Positions 26,281 through 36,354 of a stretch of DNA of 64,000 bases are shown piece by piece (positions within the stretch are counted from its first letter, which is position 1; each line of letters opens with the position of its first letter). The DNA is from Mesorhizobium sp. Z1-4 (GTDB taxonomy: Bacteria; Pseudomonadota; Alphaproteobacteria; Rhizobiales; Rhizobiaceae). The notes under the pieces are model-generated. The model did no database searches. It saw only the letters and a program-made list of their open reading frames with translations, and was not told the origin of the DNA. Both the position numbers and the translations under genes were made by a program. The stretch spans positions 682,001 to 746,000 of the forward strand of contig NZ_RCIO01000001.1 of NCBI RefSeq assembly GCF_004000235.1, in the 5' to 3' direction.

Positions 26281-26691
26281 ATGACCCCCTCCGCCATACT
26301 GGAAACGGCGATCTACGCGGATGACCTCGACGCCGCCGAATCGTTTTATGGTGGTGTGCTGGCGCTGGAGAAAATTTCCCGCGCCGGCAACCGTCATGTG
26401 TTTTTCAGATGCGGAAACAGCGTGCTGCTTGTCTTCAACCCGGCCGAGACGGTGAAGCCGCCTGCGCCCGACGCCAGGCTGCCCGTGCCGCCGCATGGAA
26501 CGCGGGGCGACGGGCATGTGTGCTTCCGCGCCAGCGAGGCCGAGATCGACGGCTGGAAAAAGCGGCTGAGCGAAGCCGGTGTCGCGATCGAAGCGGAATT
26601 CGAGTGGCCGCAGGGCGGACGTTCCATCTATCTGCGCGACCCGGCCGGCAATTCGGTCGAGTTCGCCAATCCGGCCATCTGGGGGCTTTGA
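26281..26691 (+). CDS. VOC (glyoxalase/bleomycin-resistance) family protein
   Basis: This 136-residue single vicinal-oxygen-chelate domain reads [53 protein letters not shown] and [21 protein letters not shown]. Metal ligands expected in this fold (His near the start of strand 4, Glu in VEF) are present in part. The substrate is unknown. Its stop overlaps the rdgB start (TGATG), so the two are translationally coupled. Confidence 0.85.
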   Translation: MTPSAILETAIYADDLDAAESFYGGVLALEKISRAGNRHVFFRCGNSVLLVFNPAETVKPPAPDARLPVPPHGTRGDGHVCFRASEAEIDGWKKRLSEAGVAIEAEFEWPQGGRSIYLRDPAGNSVEFANPAIWGL

Positions 26692-27344
26692 TGCGCAAAC
26701 TCGAAGGCAAGGCGATTGTCGTCGCCAGCCACAACAAGGGCAAGATCGCCGAGATCGTGGAGCTGATCGCGCCTTATGGGCTCGACGCCAAATCGGCGGC
26801 CGATTTCAACCTGCCCGAGCCGGCCGAGGAAGGCACGACCTTCGAGGAAAACGCCTATACCAAAGCGTTCGCTGCGGCGTCTGCTACCGGCCTGCCGGCA
26901 CTCTCCGACGATTCCGGCCTTGTGGTCGACGCACTCGACGGCGCGCCCGGCGTCTACACCGCCGACTGGGCGGAAAAGCCGGACGGCTCCGGTCGCGACT
27001 TCCTGATGGCGATGACCAGGGTCGAAGATGAACTGAAAGCAAAGGGCGCCAGCGACCCCGCGCAGCGCACGGGCCGCTTCGTTGCCGTGCTGTGCATGGC
27101 CTGGCCCGACGGCCACGCGGAATATTTCCGCGGCGAGGTCGAGGGAACGCTGGTGTGGCCGCCAAAGGGCGACAACGGTTTCGGCTACGACCCGGTGTTC
27201 AGGCCGGACGGCTATGAACAGACATTCGGCGAAATGAGCGCCAGCGAAAAACACGGCTGGGAAGCCGGGCGCGGCGATCTCGGCCTTTCGCACCGGGCAC
27301 GCGCCTTCGCGCGCTTCGCGACCGCGATGCTTTCAGCGCAATGA
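26691..27344 (+). CDS. rdgB: RdgB/HAM1 family non-canonical purine NTP pyrophosphatase
   Basis: The protein is 217 residues. [14 protein letters not shown] is the nucleotide-binding start, followed by [21 protein letters not shown] and the substrate loop FGYDPVF. It hydrolyses dITP, XTP and similar to keep them out of DNA. ATG 26691 overlaps the VOC gene stop and the end overlaps the hemW start (ATGA). The rph-(VOC)-rdgB-hemW order is typical of Hyphomicrobiales. Confidence 0.95.
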   Translation: MRKLEGKAIVVASHNKGKIAEIVELIAPYGLDAKSAADFNLPEPAEEGTTFEENAYTKAFAAASATGLPALSDDSGLVVDALDGAPGVYTADWAEKPDGSGRDFLMAMTRVEDELKAKGASDPAQRTGRFVAVLCMAWPDGHAEYFRGEVEGTLVWPPKGDNGFGYDPVFRPDGYEQTFGEMSASEKHGWEAGRGDLGLSHRARAFARFATAMLSAQ

Positions 27345-28501
27345 ACGACAGTTCGGCCGATCCCGGCTTCGGCCTCTACGTTCACTGGCCTTTCTGCGCG
27401 GCCAAGTGCCCCTATTGCGATTTCAACAGCCATGTCCGCCACCAGCCGGTGGATCAGCCGCGCTTTGCAGCCGCACTGGCGCGCGAGATGGCAGCGATCC
27501 GGCAGCGCACCGGGCCGCGGACATTGACCTCGATCTTTCTCGGCGGCGGCACGCCGTCGCTCATGGACCCTGCAACCGTTGGCGCCGTGCTCGATGCCGC
27601 TGCGGCCAACTGGGACATGCCTGCCAATATCGAAATCACGATGGAGGCGAACCCCTCCTCGGTGGAGGCGGAGCGCTTCCGCGGCTATCGCGACACGGGC
27701 GTGAACCGTCTTTCGCTCGGCGTGCAGGCGTTGAACGACACCGATCTGCGTTTCCTCGGCCGGCTGCATAATGTGGAGGCCGCGCTCGGCGCGATCCGGC
27801 TGGCGCGCGACATCTTCCCGCGCATGTCCTTCGACCTCATCTACGCCCGGCCGGGGCAGACGCCGGAAGCATGGGCGGCGGAACTCGGCGAGGCGATCGG
27901 CTACGCCGCCGACCATCTGTCGCTTTACCAGCTCACCATCGAGGAAGGCACGCCCTTCTTTGCGCTGCATGCGGCCGGCAAGATACCGGTGCCCGATCAG
28001 GACGCCGCCGCGGCGCTTTATGAAATCACCCAGGAGGTGACCGCCGCGCATGGGCTACCCGCCTACGAGATTTCCAACCACGCCCGTCCAGGCGCGGAAA
28101 GCCGGCATAATCTCGTTTACTGGCGTTATGGCGAATATGCCGGCGTCGGCCCCGGCGCGCATGGTCGCTTCATCGAAAGCGGCAAACGCGTCGTTACCTT
28201 CACCGAAAGATCGCCGGAGGGCTGGCGCGACCTTGTGGAAGCGAAAGGCCACGGCGTGATCGGCGGCGAAACGCTGACGCGGCCGGAAGAGGCGGACGAA
28301 TTTCTGCTCATGGGCCTCAGGCTGCGCGAAGGTATCGACCTCGTGCGCTACGAAACGCTTGCCGGCCGGCCGCTGCCGGCCAAACGCATATCCGATCTGC
28401 GCGACGACGGGCTGGTGGAACCGCTCGGCAATTCGCGGCTGCGCGCCACACCTGCCGGCATGGCCGTACTCGACGCGGTGGTTGCCGACCTGGCGCGTTA
28501 G
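27341..28501 (+). CDS. hemW: Radical SAM family haem chaperone HemW
   Basis: The 386-residue protein has the radical-SAM CxxxCxxC motif in [36 protein letters not shown], and [35 protein letters not shown]. It lacks the extra Cys of HemN after the cluster motif (CDF rather than CxC), which fits HemW, a haem chaperone, rather than coproporphyrinogen dehydrogenase. It is coupled to rdgB by a four-base overlap. Confidence 0.92.
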   Translation: MNDSSADPGFGLYVHWPFCAAKCPYCDFNSHVRHQPVDQPRFAAALAREMAAIRQRTGPRTLTSIFLGGGTPSLMDPATVGAVLDAAAANWDMPANIEITMEANPSSVEAERFRGYRDTGVNRLSLGVQALNDTDLRFLGRLHNVEAALGAIRLARDIFPRMSFDLIYARPGQTPEAWAAELGEAIGYAADHLSLYQLTIEEGTPFFALHAAGKIPVPDQDAAAALYEITQEVTAAHGLPAYEISNHARPGAESRHNLVYWRYGEYAGVGPGAHGRFIESGKRVVTFTERSPEGWRDLVEAKGHGVIGGETLTRPEEADEFLLMGLRLREGIDLVRYETLAGRPLPAKRISDLRDDGLVEPLGNSRLRATPAGMAVLDAVVADLAR

Positions 28502-28518
28502 CTGCTCTTGGCCCTGCG

Positions 28519-29418
28519 TCAGCCGCCGCCCAGCAGACGGCCCATGGAGCGGTCGTAATCGCCACGCAGGCAGCCCAGCGTGTAGGGGAAGTCCCAGGTC
28601 GCGTGATAGTGGTACATCTCCACCCGGCGGCCGTCCCAATCGACTTCATGCGTGTGGCCGTGACACTCGTCGAGATCGGACGAACTCAGCGCCTCGCCGC
28701 CAACATCCTTGCGGCCGAAAATGCCGAAACCGTCGATCGCGTAGCCAACCAAAGCCGAGTGCCCGTCAGACTGGGTCTCGGTATCAACGCAAGTGGAAAC
28801 ACTGTGGTAGTGATAGACGCCCGTGCGCTGCGGGTGGCCCTGGCATTTGTCCTGCGTTTCCCAGGCGACCGCGTCGCGGCCGGGTTCGTCGAGTGGGCTG
28901 AACAGCACCGTACCCGAAAGCAGAATTCCCACCGCGCCTGGCAGACATTTGGGCTGGCCGATTTTCGGCTCTGCCGGCAGCGTGAAAGAGATGCTCTGTT
29001 CTTCGATGCTGTTCGGGTTGCGGTCGTATTTGTAGGCTTCAGAATTCCGGTCGACCGGGTAAACGCCTGTGCCGTGATTGGGCAAATCGTTGGTTGAGAA
29101 CACGCGGTCGCTGCCGCGCTTTTCAATCGCGAATTTCGGGTTCCAGGAAACGTTGCCGGGCACGATCGCCTTGGCGGTCAGGTCATAGGTGCCGTCGCCG
29201 TTGAACCACGGGCCCTGCTTGTACGCGCCGCCCGCCGTGGGATCGACCCGGCACGCCCATGCCCAGCCGACCCTGGCGCCGCTGTCGGTAACGTAATCAT
29301 CGCCCACCGGAAGCCGTTTCAGATCCACCTCATGCGCGGACGCGCCTCCACAGGCCATCCCTGCAAAGACCGCCGCCGCGACGGCACCCGCAGCAAATCT
29401 CAGCGTCGATTTCAACAT
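28519..29418 (-). CDS. Secreted YHYH-domain protein
   Basis: This 299-residue protein has a signal peptide (about 1-28, GASA-H) and two copies of the YHYH motif: TGVYHYHSVSTC and VEMYHYHATWDF. Further His-rich clusters (DECHGHTHEVD, CQGHPQRTG) and several Cys suggest metal binding and disulfides in the periplasm. The YHYH family is uncharacterised; metal binding is inferred from residue content. ATG 29418 fits the signal peptide. It is convergent with hemW (17-base gap) and divergent from rsmI. Confidence 0.78.
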   Translation of the reverse strand: MLKSTLRFAAGAVAAAVFAGMACGGASAHEVDLKRLPVGDDYVTDSGARVGWAWACRVDPTAGGAYKQGPWFNGDGTYDLTAKAIVPGNVSWNPKFAIEKRGSDRVFSTNDLPNHGTGVYPVDRNSEAYKYDRNPNSIEEQSISFTLPAEPKIGQPKCLPGAVGILLSGTVLFSPLDEPGRDAVAWETQDKCQGHPQRTGVYHYHSVSTCVDTETQSDGHSALVGYAIDGFGIFGRKDVGGEALSSSDLDECHGHTHEVDWDGRRVEMYHYHATWDFPYTLGCLRGDYDRSMGRLLGGG

Positions 29419-29532
29419 TCTTTGTCCCTCTCTTGCCCTGAAGGACCCCCTCCCGGTCTTTTTCGCATCCGGCGTCCCACGGATCAAGAACGCGGCTTTG
29501 CCGGCCAATGTGCGCATGCCATAAGTTCGGCC

Positions 29533-30450
29533 ATGAAACCGGCATCCAACCCAGAGCCCGGCCGCGGCTTCATGATCGGCCAGGCGCCAATGCGCGCAAA
29601 GCAGCTGGAGCCCGCGCTCTATCTGGTCGCCACGCCGATCGGCAATCTGGGCGACGTTACTTTGCGGGCGCTCGAGGTGCTGGCTGCCTCGGACGTGCTT
29701 GCCTGCGAAGATACGCGCGTGACGCGGGTGCTTCTGGAGCGCTACGGCATCCGCCGCAGGACGACCGCCTATCACGAACACAACGCCGCGGATGCCGGAC
29801 CGCGCCTCATTGCCGAACTCGAGGCCGGCAAAAGCGTCGCGCTGGTCTCGGACGCCGGCACCCCGTTGATTTCCGATCCCGGCTTTCGCCTTGTGGATGC
29901 CGCTGTGAATGCCGGCATCAAGGTTGTCCCCGTTCCAGGTCCATCGTCGCTATTGGCCGCGCTTGCGGCATCCGGCCTGCCTACAGACGCATTCTTCTTT
30001 GCCGGCTTTCTTCCTGTAAAGAATGGACAACGTAAGTCGATACTTACTGAAATGACAACCATCCCGGGAAGTCTGATCTTTCTGGAATCGCCGCGCCGGC
30101 TCGCAGCATCGCTCGCTGCGATGGCGGAGGTTTTCGCAGGCCGCCCCGCTGCCGTCTGCCGCGAGCTTACAAAGGCGTTTGAGGAAATCCGGCGCGGCTC
30201 CATCTCCGAACTTGCCGCGCACTATGAAAGCGCCGGTGCGCCAAAGGGCGAGATCGTCATTTGCGTAGGCCCGCCGGCGGCGGGGACCGAAGCACGGAGC
30301 CAGGACGACATCGACAAGGTGCTGCTTTCGCTCGCCGCCGAGATGCCGGCCGCCAAGGCAGCTGCGGAAGCGGCGCGCATGACCGGCGGCCGAAAAGGCG
30401 ACCTTTACCGCCGCCTGCTCGCGCTCAGAGACGATGGCCAACAGGCCTGA
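29533..30450 (+). CDS. rsmI: 16S rRNA (cytidine1402-2'-O)-methyltransferase RsmI
   Basis: The 305-residue tetrapyrrole-methylase-fold protein has [58 protein letters not shown] and [27 protein letters not shown], all RsmI hallmarks. It modifies 16S rRNA C1402. The first 22 residues before LEPALYL are variable in the family; ATG 29533, 29572 and 29590 are all in frame. The end overlaps yraN by 17 bases, the classic rsmI-yraN pair. Confidence 0.93.
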   Translation: MKPASNPEPGRGFMIGQAPMRAKQLEPALYLVATPIGNLGDVTLRALEVLAASDVLACEDTRVTRVLLERYGIRRRTTAYHEHNAADAGPRLIAELEAGKSVALVSDAGTPLISDPGFRLVDAAVNAGIKVVPVPGPSSLLAALAASGLPTDAFFFAGFLPVKNGQRKSILTEMTTIPGSLIFLESPRRLAASLAAMAEVFAGRPAAVCRELTKAFEEIRRGSISELAAHYESAGAPKGEIVICVGPPAAGTEARSQDDIDKVLLSLAAEMPAAKAAAEAARMTGGRKGDLYRRLLALRDDGQQA

Positions 30451-30805
30451 AAAGCTCGCCGCCTACCGGCGCGGACATCGCGGCGAATGGTTCGCCGCAC
30501 TGGCGCTTTCGCTCAAGGGCTTCCGCATTCTGGCAAGGCGCTACCGCACGCCTGCGGGGGAGATCGACCTTATCGCGCGGCGCGGCAATCTGGTCATCAT
30601 GGTCGAAGTAAAGGCCCGGCCCACTCTTCTGGCCGCGATGGAGGCGGTGACCTACAGTGCGGAACGGCGCATCGAGGCTGCCGCCGATTTGTGGCTCTCA
30701 AGGCGCTCGGATTATGCCAAACTGTCGGTTCGTTTCGATCTCGTCGCCATATTGCCGCGCCGCTGGCCAGTTCATGTTCCGAACCTGTTTCAGGGACGCG
30801 ACTAG
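30434..30805 (+). CDS. YraN (UPF0102) family predicted nuclease-fold protein
   Basis: The 123-residue protein has the Holliday-junction-resolvase-like core: [49 protein letters not shown]. The Glu-x(n)-Asp and EVK residues fit a PD-(D/E)xK active site. The function is unproven. It is translated with an overlap from rsmI and followed, nine bases later, by a GMC oxidoreductase gene instead of the glutathione synthetase gene often found here. Confidence 0.88.
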   Translation: MANRPEKLAAYRRGHRGEWFAALALSLKGFRILARRYRTPAGEIDLIARRGNLVIMVEVKARPTLLAAMEAVTYSAERRIEAAADLWLSRRSDYAKLSVRFDLVAILPRRWPVHVPNLFQGRD

Positions 30806-30813
30806 GAGGTTTC

Positions 30814-32424
30814 ATGGCCACCTATGACTACGTCATCGCCGGCGGCGGTTCGGCCGGCTCCGTGCTGGCCGCCCGCCTTTCGGAAGATCCCGCGGTTTCG
30901 GTCTGTCTGGTCGAAGCCGGCGGCGACGGCACAAGCGCCGTCATCCGCATGCCGGCGGGAGCGGCCGCGCTGCTGCCGGGTTATCTGAAGGGCGGCAACT
31001 GGGCTTTCCAGACCGAACCGCAGGCCGGGCTCAACGGGCGACGCGGCTACCAGCCGCGCGGGCGTGCGCTCGGCGGCTCAAGTACGATCAACGCCATGCT
31101 CTATGTGCGCGGGCATCCGTCCGATTACGACGAATGGGCCAATCTCGGCTGCGAAGGCTGGGACTGGAAAAGCGTGCTGCCCTATTTCCGCAAGGCCGAA
31201 CGCAACCAGCACGGCGAAGACAAGCTGCATGGCGGCGAAGGGCCGCTGCAGGTTGGAGACCAGCAGGAGCCGAGGCCTGTCACGCATGCGTTTCTCGAGG
31301 CCTGCGAACAGAGCCAGGTCAGGCTCAACAAGGATTTCAACGGTCCAAGCCAGGAGGGTGCGGGGCTTTATCAAGTCACGCAGTTCTTCGATGGCGCAAA
31401 GCGCGGCGAGCGCTGTTCGGCGGCAGCGGCCTATCTGCACCCGCAGATGGAGCGGCCCAACCTCACCGTCATCACCGGCGCGCATGCCAGCAAGGTGGAA
31501 CTCAAACGCAAGCGCGCGGTGGCGCTGCGATACCTGAAAGGCGGCAAGGAACACAGGGCCGAGGCGAAGCGCGAGATCATTCTGTGCGGCGGCGCGTTCG
31601 GCTCGCCGCAATTGCTGCTTCTGTCCGGTATCGGCCCCGCGGTGGAGCTTGCCGCGCATGGCGTGCCGCTTGCGCATGAACTGCCAGGCGTGGGGCGCAA
31701 CCTGCAGGACCATCTCGACTTCATTCATCTGTGGAAGTCGAAAGACCGCGACATGATCGGCATCAGCCCGCAAGGCACGCTGGCGCTGGCCAAAGCCACG
31801 CAGCAATGGCGACGCGACGGCACCGGGCTACTGACTACGCCCTATGCCGAAGCCGGGGCGTTCCTGAAATCCGACCCGGCGCTCAAGCGGCCCGACCTGC
31901 AGCTTCATTTCGTCATTGCGCTTGTGGACGACCATTCGCGCAAACTGCACATGGGGCACGGCTATTCCTGCCATGTCTGCGTGCTGCGCCCTTTTTCGCG
32001 CGGCGAAGTCGGCCTGCAAGACGCAAATCCCCGATCGGCGCCCCGCATCGACCCGCGGTTCCTGTCCGACAAACGTGACGCGGAATTGCTTCTGAAGGGC
32101 GCCAAGATCACGCGCGATATTCTGAGCGCCCCGGCGCTTGCACCGTACCGCGACCAGCAGCTCTACCTCACAGGGGAAGAGACCGACGCCGAACTGATGG
32201 AGCACATCCGTGCCCGCGCCGACACGATCTACCACCCGGTCGGCACCTGCCGCATGGGCACCGGCAGCGATGCCGTGGTCGATCCGCAATTGCGCGTCCG
32301 CGGCATCAAGGGGCTGCGCGTCGCCGACGCCTCGATCATGCCGACGCTTGTCGGCGGCAACACCAATGCGCCAACGATCATGATCGCGGAAAAGGCAGCT
32401 GACCTGATCCGAAACGCCGGCTGA
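30814..32424 (+). CDS. GMC-family FAD oxidoreductase (choline dehydrogenase-like)
   Basis: The 536-residue flavoenzyme has the N-terminal ADP-binding motif [22 protein letters not shown] signature 1 ([19 protein letters not shown]) and signature 2 ([16 protein letters not shown]), and the C-terminal active-site HPVGTCRMG...[17 protein letters not shown]. The catalytic His-Asn pair is present. The alcohol substrate cannot be deduced; BetA-like choline or polyethylene-glycol dehydrogenases are the nearest types. AGGAGG sits five bases before ATG 30814. Confidence 0.88.
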   Translation: MATYDYVIAGGGSAGSVLAARLSEDPAVSVCLVEAGGDGTSAVIRMPAGAAALLPGYLKGGNWAFQTEPQAGLNGRRGYQPRGRALGGSSTINAMLYVRGHPSDYDEWANLGCEGWDWKSVLPYFRKAERNQHGEDKLHGGEGPLQVGDQQEPRPVTHAFLEACEQSQVRLNKDFNGPSQEGAGLYQVTQFFDGAKRGERCSAAAAYLHPQMERPNLTVITGAHASKVELKRKRAVALRYLKGGKEHRAEAKREIILCGGAFGSPQLLLLSGIGPAVELAAHGVPLAHELPGVGRNLQDHLDFIHLWKSKDRDMIGISPQGTLALAKATQQWRRDGTGLLTTPYAEAGAFLKSDPALKRPDLQLHFVIALVDDHSRKLHMGHGYSCHVCVLRPFSRGEVGLQDANPRSAPRIDPRFLSDKRDAELLLKGAKITRDILSAPALAPYRDQQLYLTGEETDAELMEHIRARADTIYHPVGTCRMGTGSDAVVDPQLRVRGIKGLRVADASIMPTLVGGNTNAPTIMIAEKAADLIRNAG

Positions 32425-32733
32425 GCGCTTTCGCCGCCCCCGCATTGCATGTGCGGCCGGCCATCGGTGCTTGACTTCTTGTGCCGGAGCCACAACATGT
32501 CGCTCATGTATATGATCGACCACCGCCGCTTCACTTTCTGCAGGGTGTGCCCTATCGCGGGCACCTGACCCCCGGCCCGGTCGCGTCGCGCCCCGGCCGC
32601 GGGGCATCAGACAGGCTCGCATTCCTGCGTAATGTAGCCTGATCTCCAAAGCGGCAATCAACCACCAGACACAGATCGCAGAGACGCCGACGATGCGTCC
32701 CGCGAGTACATTTATCGCCAGGAGGCTCGAAAC
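32425..32733. other. 309-base intergenic region without a gene
   Basis: No frame here has a plausible start and ribosome binding site. TTGACT near 32472 is followed 17 bases later by AACATG, a weak promoter-like pair; the AGGAGG before rnk is the only clear signal. Confidence 0.4.
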
Positions 32734-33183
32734 ATGGCTTCTGAAAACAAGAATGGGCGCAAGCCCGCCATTACCCTCACCCGCAGCGACCACGAGCGGC
32801 TGTTTCGGCTGGCGCAATCCTATTCCAGCCGAAACCACGACGTCGCCGAAGTGCTCATGGAGGAGCTCGACCGGGCGCGCGTGGTCAAGGACGACCACAG
32901 CCGCACCGATTTCGTGCGCATGGGGTCCACGCTGCGGTTCACAAGCGACCTCGGCGAAGACCGGACCGTGACGCTGGTCTTCCCCGCCGAGGCAGATATC
33001 GCGGAAGGAAAAGTCTCGATTCTCACGCCCATCGGAGCGGCCCTGATTGGATTGTCTGCCGGACAGTCGATCGACTGGGCTTCGCGCGACGGCCGGGTTC
33101 ATCGGCTGACCGTCGAAAGCGTGGAAACGCCACGGCAAACGCCGCCATCGGAGACCACGGCCGAATTGGAGGCCGCGCCGTGA
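32734..33183 (+). CDS. rnk: Nucleoside diphosphate kinase regulator (Rnk family)
   Basis: The 149-residue protein has an N-terminal helical region (ITLTRSDHERLFRLAQSYSSRNHDVAEVLMEELDRARVV) and a GreA/GreB-C-like domain (VRMGSTLRFTSD, RTVTLVFPAEADIAEGKVSILTPIGAALIGLSAGQSIDW). Rnk proteins bind RNA polymerase near the secondary channel. AGGAGG precedes ATG 32734. A second Rnk-like gene follows. Confidence 0.85.
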   Translation: MASENKNGRKPAITLTRSDHERLFRLAQSYSSRNHDVAEVLMEELDRARVVKDDHSRTDFVRMGSTLRFTSDLGEDRTVTLVFPAEADIAEGKVSILTPIGAALIGLSAGQSIDWASRDGRVHRLTVESVETPRQTPPSETTAELEAAP

Positions 33184-33245
33184 TGGGCCTTCCCCCACCC
33201 AGCCGCCTCTCGCTGTTCGGAGGCTGCCTGATCGCAGGATCGTAG

Positions 33246-33290
33246 CCCCTGCGCCGCCAAGCGCGGCCAGGGGATTTCTCCTTTTTGTTT
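33246..33290 (+). terminator. Candidate rho-independent terminator after rnk
   Basis: CCCCTG (33246-33251) plus GCCGC (33253-33257) pair with GCGGC (33263-33267) plus CAGGGG (33268-33273), with one bulged base and a five-base loop. A T-rich stretch (33281-33290) follows after eight bases. Confidence 0.4.
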
Positions 33291-33332
33291 CAACGCAACC
33301 GCCCTGCCGGGACGGAGCGATGGAGAACTGCG

Positions 33333-33872
33333 ATGACAGACGACATATGCATGCTGACGACCAAGGACTTCACGATACTTGAGGTGATGCGCGAACGCTG
33401 CCTGGGGCGCGACGATCCTCTCGCACCCCTGCTGGACAGGAAGCTCGAATGCGCAACGGTCGTGTTCAGTGACGACATTCCCGAAAACGTTGCCACGCTG
33501 AACAGCCGGGTCACATTCCGCGCCGGCGACAACGATCCCGATACGCGGATCCTGTCACACGACCAGATGCAACATGCGCCTGTCGGCATGTACCTGCCGA
33601 TCAACTCACTACGCGGGCTGGCGCTGCTTGGGCTAGGCGAAGGGCAGGAAATCGTTCTGCCAGGCAACCACGGCGTGCAAGAGCGTATTGCGCTGCAAAA
33701 AGTACGATACCAGCCGGAGGCGGCGAAACGCGAGCGGACGTCCGAAGCTCTGGCCGCGCAAGCATTCCGTAGGCCAAAACTTACTCTTGTCCATGACGCA
33801 ACCAGGGATTTGAAGCCCTCGCCCGGTGCCGGGCCCGACGGGTTCGGCGGTCCGGGCCCGACAGCGGCATGA
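33333..33872 (+). CDS. Second Rnk/GreA-C-like regulator
   Basis: This 179-residue protein resembles the first Rnk in outline: TTKDFTILEVMRERCLGRDDPLAPLLDRKLECATVVFSDDIP, VATLNSRVTFRAGD, HAPVGMYLPINSLRGLALLGLGEGQEIVL, and VQERIALQKVRYQPEA. It adds a low-complexity Gly/Pro tail of about 25 residues. It may bind RNA polymerase like Rnk; this is inferred. GGAG lies seven bases before ATG 33333. It follows rnk by 149 bases with a possible terminator between. Confidence 0.75.
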   Translation: MTDDICMLTTKDFTILEVMRERCLGRDDPLAPLLDRKLECATVVFSDDIPENVATLNSRVTFRAGDNDPDTRILSHDQMQHAPVGMYLPINSLRGLALLGLGEGQEIVLPGNHGVQERIALQKVRYQPEAAKRERTSEALAAQAFRRPKLTLVHDATRDLKPSPGAGPDGFGGPGPTAA

Positions 33873-33969
33873 CCATAACGCCAGCGGCGCGGCGGGTTTG
33901 CCGCCGCGCCGCTGCAAGGCCGGGCGGATTTGCCCGGCAGTACCGGAATCAGCAATCGGAAAGATCATC

Positions 33970-35229
33970 ATGAAGGTATTGGTACTGGGGGGCGGGGTCA
34001 TCGGCGTCACGACCGCCTACTATCTCGCGCAGGCCGGGCACGAAGTCGAAGTGATCGAGCAAAGCGAGGGGCCGGCCACCCAGACCAGCTTTGCCAATGC
34101 CGGCCAGATTTCGCCCGGCTATGCCTCGCCGTGGGCCGGGCCGGGCGTTCCGCTGAAGGCGATGAAATGGCTGACGATGCGCCATGGCCCGCTGGTCGTA
34201 CGCCCGAAGCTCGATCCGGCCATGTGGACGTGGATGTTGCGTATGCTGCGCAACTGTACCTCCAGCCGGTATGCCCTCAACAAGGCCCGTATGGTGCCGC
34301 TCGCCGAGTACAGCCGCGACTGCCTGCGCGATCTGCGCGCCGAGACCGGCATTTCCTACGACGAGCGCAGCCTTGGCACGCTGCAGCTCTTTCGCACGCA
34401 GCGGCAGCTCGACGACGTCTCGAAGGATGTCGACGTTCTGCGCGAATTTGGCGTCGACTATGAAGTTCTGGACCGCGAAGGCTGTATCGCCGCCGAACCC
34501 GGATTGGCCAATGCATCTACCGAATTCGTCGGCGGCCTGCGCCTGCCTGGAGACGAGACCGGCGACTGCCAGCTGTTCTCGGCGCGGCTTGCCGATATGG
34601 CGGCCGCCAAAGGGGTCCGCTTTACCTACGACACACAGTTCCTCCGCTTCCAGCGACAAGGCAGCACGGTTACGGGCGCGGTCACCTCGCGCGGCACGCA
34701 TAGCGCTGACGCCTGCGTGGTGGCCCTGGGCAGCGGGAGCCCCGCAGTGGCCAGAACCGTAGGCGTCAAGCTGCCCATCTACCCGGTCAAGGGATATTCA
34801 CTGACTATCCCGATCCGCGAAGAAGGCGCCGCGCCCGTATCCACCGTCATGGACGAAACATACAAAACGGCGATCACCCGGCTTGGCGACAGAATTCGCG
34901 TCGGCGGCACCGCGGAGCTGACCGGTTTCGACCGTACACTCGGTCCCGCGCGCAGGGCCGCACTTGAGCATTCCTTTTCGCAACTGTTCCCGGGCAGCGG
35001 AGATTTGTCCCAGGCGACCTATTGGTGCGGACTGCGGCCCATGACGCCGGACGGGCCGCCCATCGTATGCGCAGCACCCGTCCCCGGCCTTTTCATCAAT
35101 TCCGGCCACGGCACTCTTGGATGGACCATGGCGTGCGGATCAGGCCGGGTCATTGCCGATATCATCGGCGGCGGGAAACCCGACATAGACCCGCAAGCGC
35201 TGAGTTTCAGCAGGTACCATCGCCCCTAG
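33970..35229 (+). CDS. dadA: D-amino-acid dehydrogenase small subunit
   Basis: This 419-residue FAD-dependent DAO-family enzyme starts MKVLVLGGGVIGVTTAYYLAQAGHEVEVIEQ and has SFANAGQISPGYASPWAGPGVPLKAMKWL, highly characteristic of DadA. KGYSLTIPI and GHGTLGWTMACGSGRVIADII complete the family features. It oxidises D-alanine and other D-amino acids to keto acids at the inner membrane. Its end overlaps the convergent RES toxin gene by four bases. Confidence 0.93.
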   Translation: MKVLVLGGGVIGVTTAYYLAQAGHEVEVIEQSEGPATQTSFANAGQISPGYASPWAGPGVPLKAMKWLTMRHGPLVVRPKLDPAMWTWMLRMLRNCTSSRYALNKARMVPLAEYSRDCLRDLRAETGISYDERSLGTLQLFRTQRQLDDVSKDVDVLREFGVDYEVLDREGCIAAEPGLANASTEFVGGLRLPGDETGDCQLFSARLADMAAAKGVRFTYDTQFLRFQRQGSTVTGAVTSRGTHSADACVVALGSGSPAVARTVGVKLPIYPVKGYSLTIPIREEGAAPVSTVMDETYKTAITRLGDRIRVGGTAELTGFDRTLGPARRAALEHSFSQLFPGSGDLSQATYWCGLRPMTPDGPPIVCAAPVPGLFINSGHGTLGWTMACGSGRVIADIIGGGKPDIDPQALSFSRYHRP

Positions 35230-35999
35230 GCAGATGGGAGCCGGCTAATTATACTGGAGATCCGAGTGTCGCTTGCAAAGTCGGCCAGCGCAAATCCGAG
35301 CCGTATTTCCGATCTGTCGCAGAGCGCCGTGGCGCCTTTGTCCGAAAGAGCGATGCGCCATGTATCGTAAGCCGTGGGTTGCCCAGCGGCAAAGACGGTG
35401 CAGCGCAAGATAGCCAGATTTGCGCGGCCTTTCGGGTCGCGCACCGAACGGTAACGAATGATCCCGAGCCCGGCTTCGTGCGCGGCATCGGCGAGACTAA
35501 GACACGCCGCGTAGTCGCTCGGATGGGTCCAGCGCTCCTCGTCGGCACTGAAGGGCGGCACCATCAGGTCGATGGCCTTCTCCGTTGCGTAAGCTGCTTC
35601 GAACGCAGTGAATTCGAGCGGATTGCGCGGCCAGGGCGTATCGGGGCTCTCGGCGAAGAACAGCAGGCGGTAGAATACCGTCTCCGCGACCGCCGTTTCG
35701 GCTGCATCGCTGGCGTAGAAAACGCCCGGCGAATAGCCCTCGCGGCGGAAGCGCGAATTGCCCGGGTAGCGCCCGCAGCGGAAAGGCGTTGCGAGCAGAT
35801 AGTGCAGGCCGGCGCATTCGGACGGCACGGGCGGCTTGGTGCGCTCGATCTCTTCTTCGAGCAACGCCTGCTCCTCCAGCGTGTCGACGAGTTTCATGGT
35901 GGAAACGCGGTGCTGCGCTTCCACCAGCCGCCAACCCGAACCCGCGGCCGGCCGGGCCTCAGACCGGAGCGCGGCGGGCGTCCAGATAGGCGAGGACAT
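35226..35999 (-). CDS. RES-domain toxin of a Xre-RES type II toxin-antitoxin pair
   Basis: This 257-residue protein has a RES domain with its polar residues in FRCGRYPGNSRFRREGYS, GVFYASDAAETAVAETV and RYRSVRDPKGRANLAIL. RES toxins deplete NAD+ by phosphorolysis or hydrolysis and are neutralised by a Xre antitoxin. The N-terminal stretch SGWRLVEAQHRVSTMKLVDTLEEQALLEEEIE fits the longer RES subgroup. Its start lies 41 bases inside the antitoxin gene, so synthesis is coupled. It is convergent with dadA. Confidence 0.82.
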   Translation of the reverse strand: MSSPIWTPAALRSEARPAAGSGWRLVEAQHRVSTMKLVDTLEEQALLEEEIERTKPPVPSECAGLHYLLATPFRCGRYPGNSRFRREGYSPGVFYASDAAETAVAETVFYRLLFFAESPDTPWPRNPLEFTAFEAAYATEKAIDLMVPPFSADEERWTHPSDYAACLSLADAAHEAGLGIIRYRSVRDPKGRANLAILRCTVFAAGQPTAYDTWRIALSDKGATALCDRSEIRLGFALADFASDTRISSIISRLPSA

Positions 36000-36345
36000 G
36001 GGTCAGCCCGTCGATGGTGCGAATGCGTGAAAGCGGTGCGCCGCCAAGCGCGGTGTTTTCAGCCCGCATCCAGCGCCGCGAAACGGCATCGTCGCCGCCG
36101 GCGATCGCATCCAGCGAGCGGTAGAGCCTGATGAACAGCAGCGCCAGCTCATAGGGCTTGCCGGTCAGCCCTGCCTGGCCCTGGCCTTTCTTCAGCCGCG
36201 ACAGCGTGGCTTCCGAAACGCCAATGACGGCGGAAAGCTCCTTCGCCGACATGCCGAGCAGGTCGGCGGCGCGCAGCATCGCCTTCGACACCGTCGCGCG
36301 ACGGTCGCTCGATCCTGCGTCTGGCTGCAATTGCGCTAACGCCAT
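35959..36345 (-). CDS. Xre/MbcA/ParS-type antitoxin of the RES toxin
   Basis: The 128-residue antitoxin has a Xre HTH (SKAMLRAADLLGMSAKELSAVIGVSEATLSRLKKG, about 20-56) and the C-terminal toxin-binding domain (GKPYELALLFIRLYRSLDAIAGGDDAVSRRWMRAENTALGGAPL, then LTHVLAYLDARR). ATG 36345 has AAAGGAAAT upstream; the ATG five codons earlier would overlap the operator. It is transcribed from its own promoter between it and the P450 gene. Confidence 0.85.
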   Translation of the reverse strand: MALAQLQPDAGSSDRRATVSKAMLRAADLLGMSAKELSAVIGVSEATLSRLKKGQGQAGLTGKPYELALLFIRLYRSLDAIAGGDDAVSRRWMRAENTALGGAPLSRIRTIDGLTHVLAYLDARRAPV

Positions 36346-36354
36346 CTCATTTCC

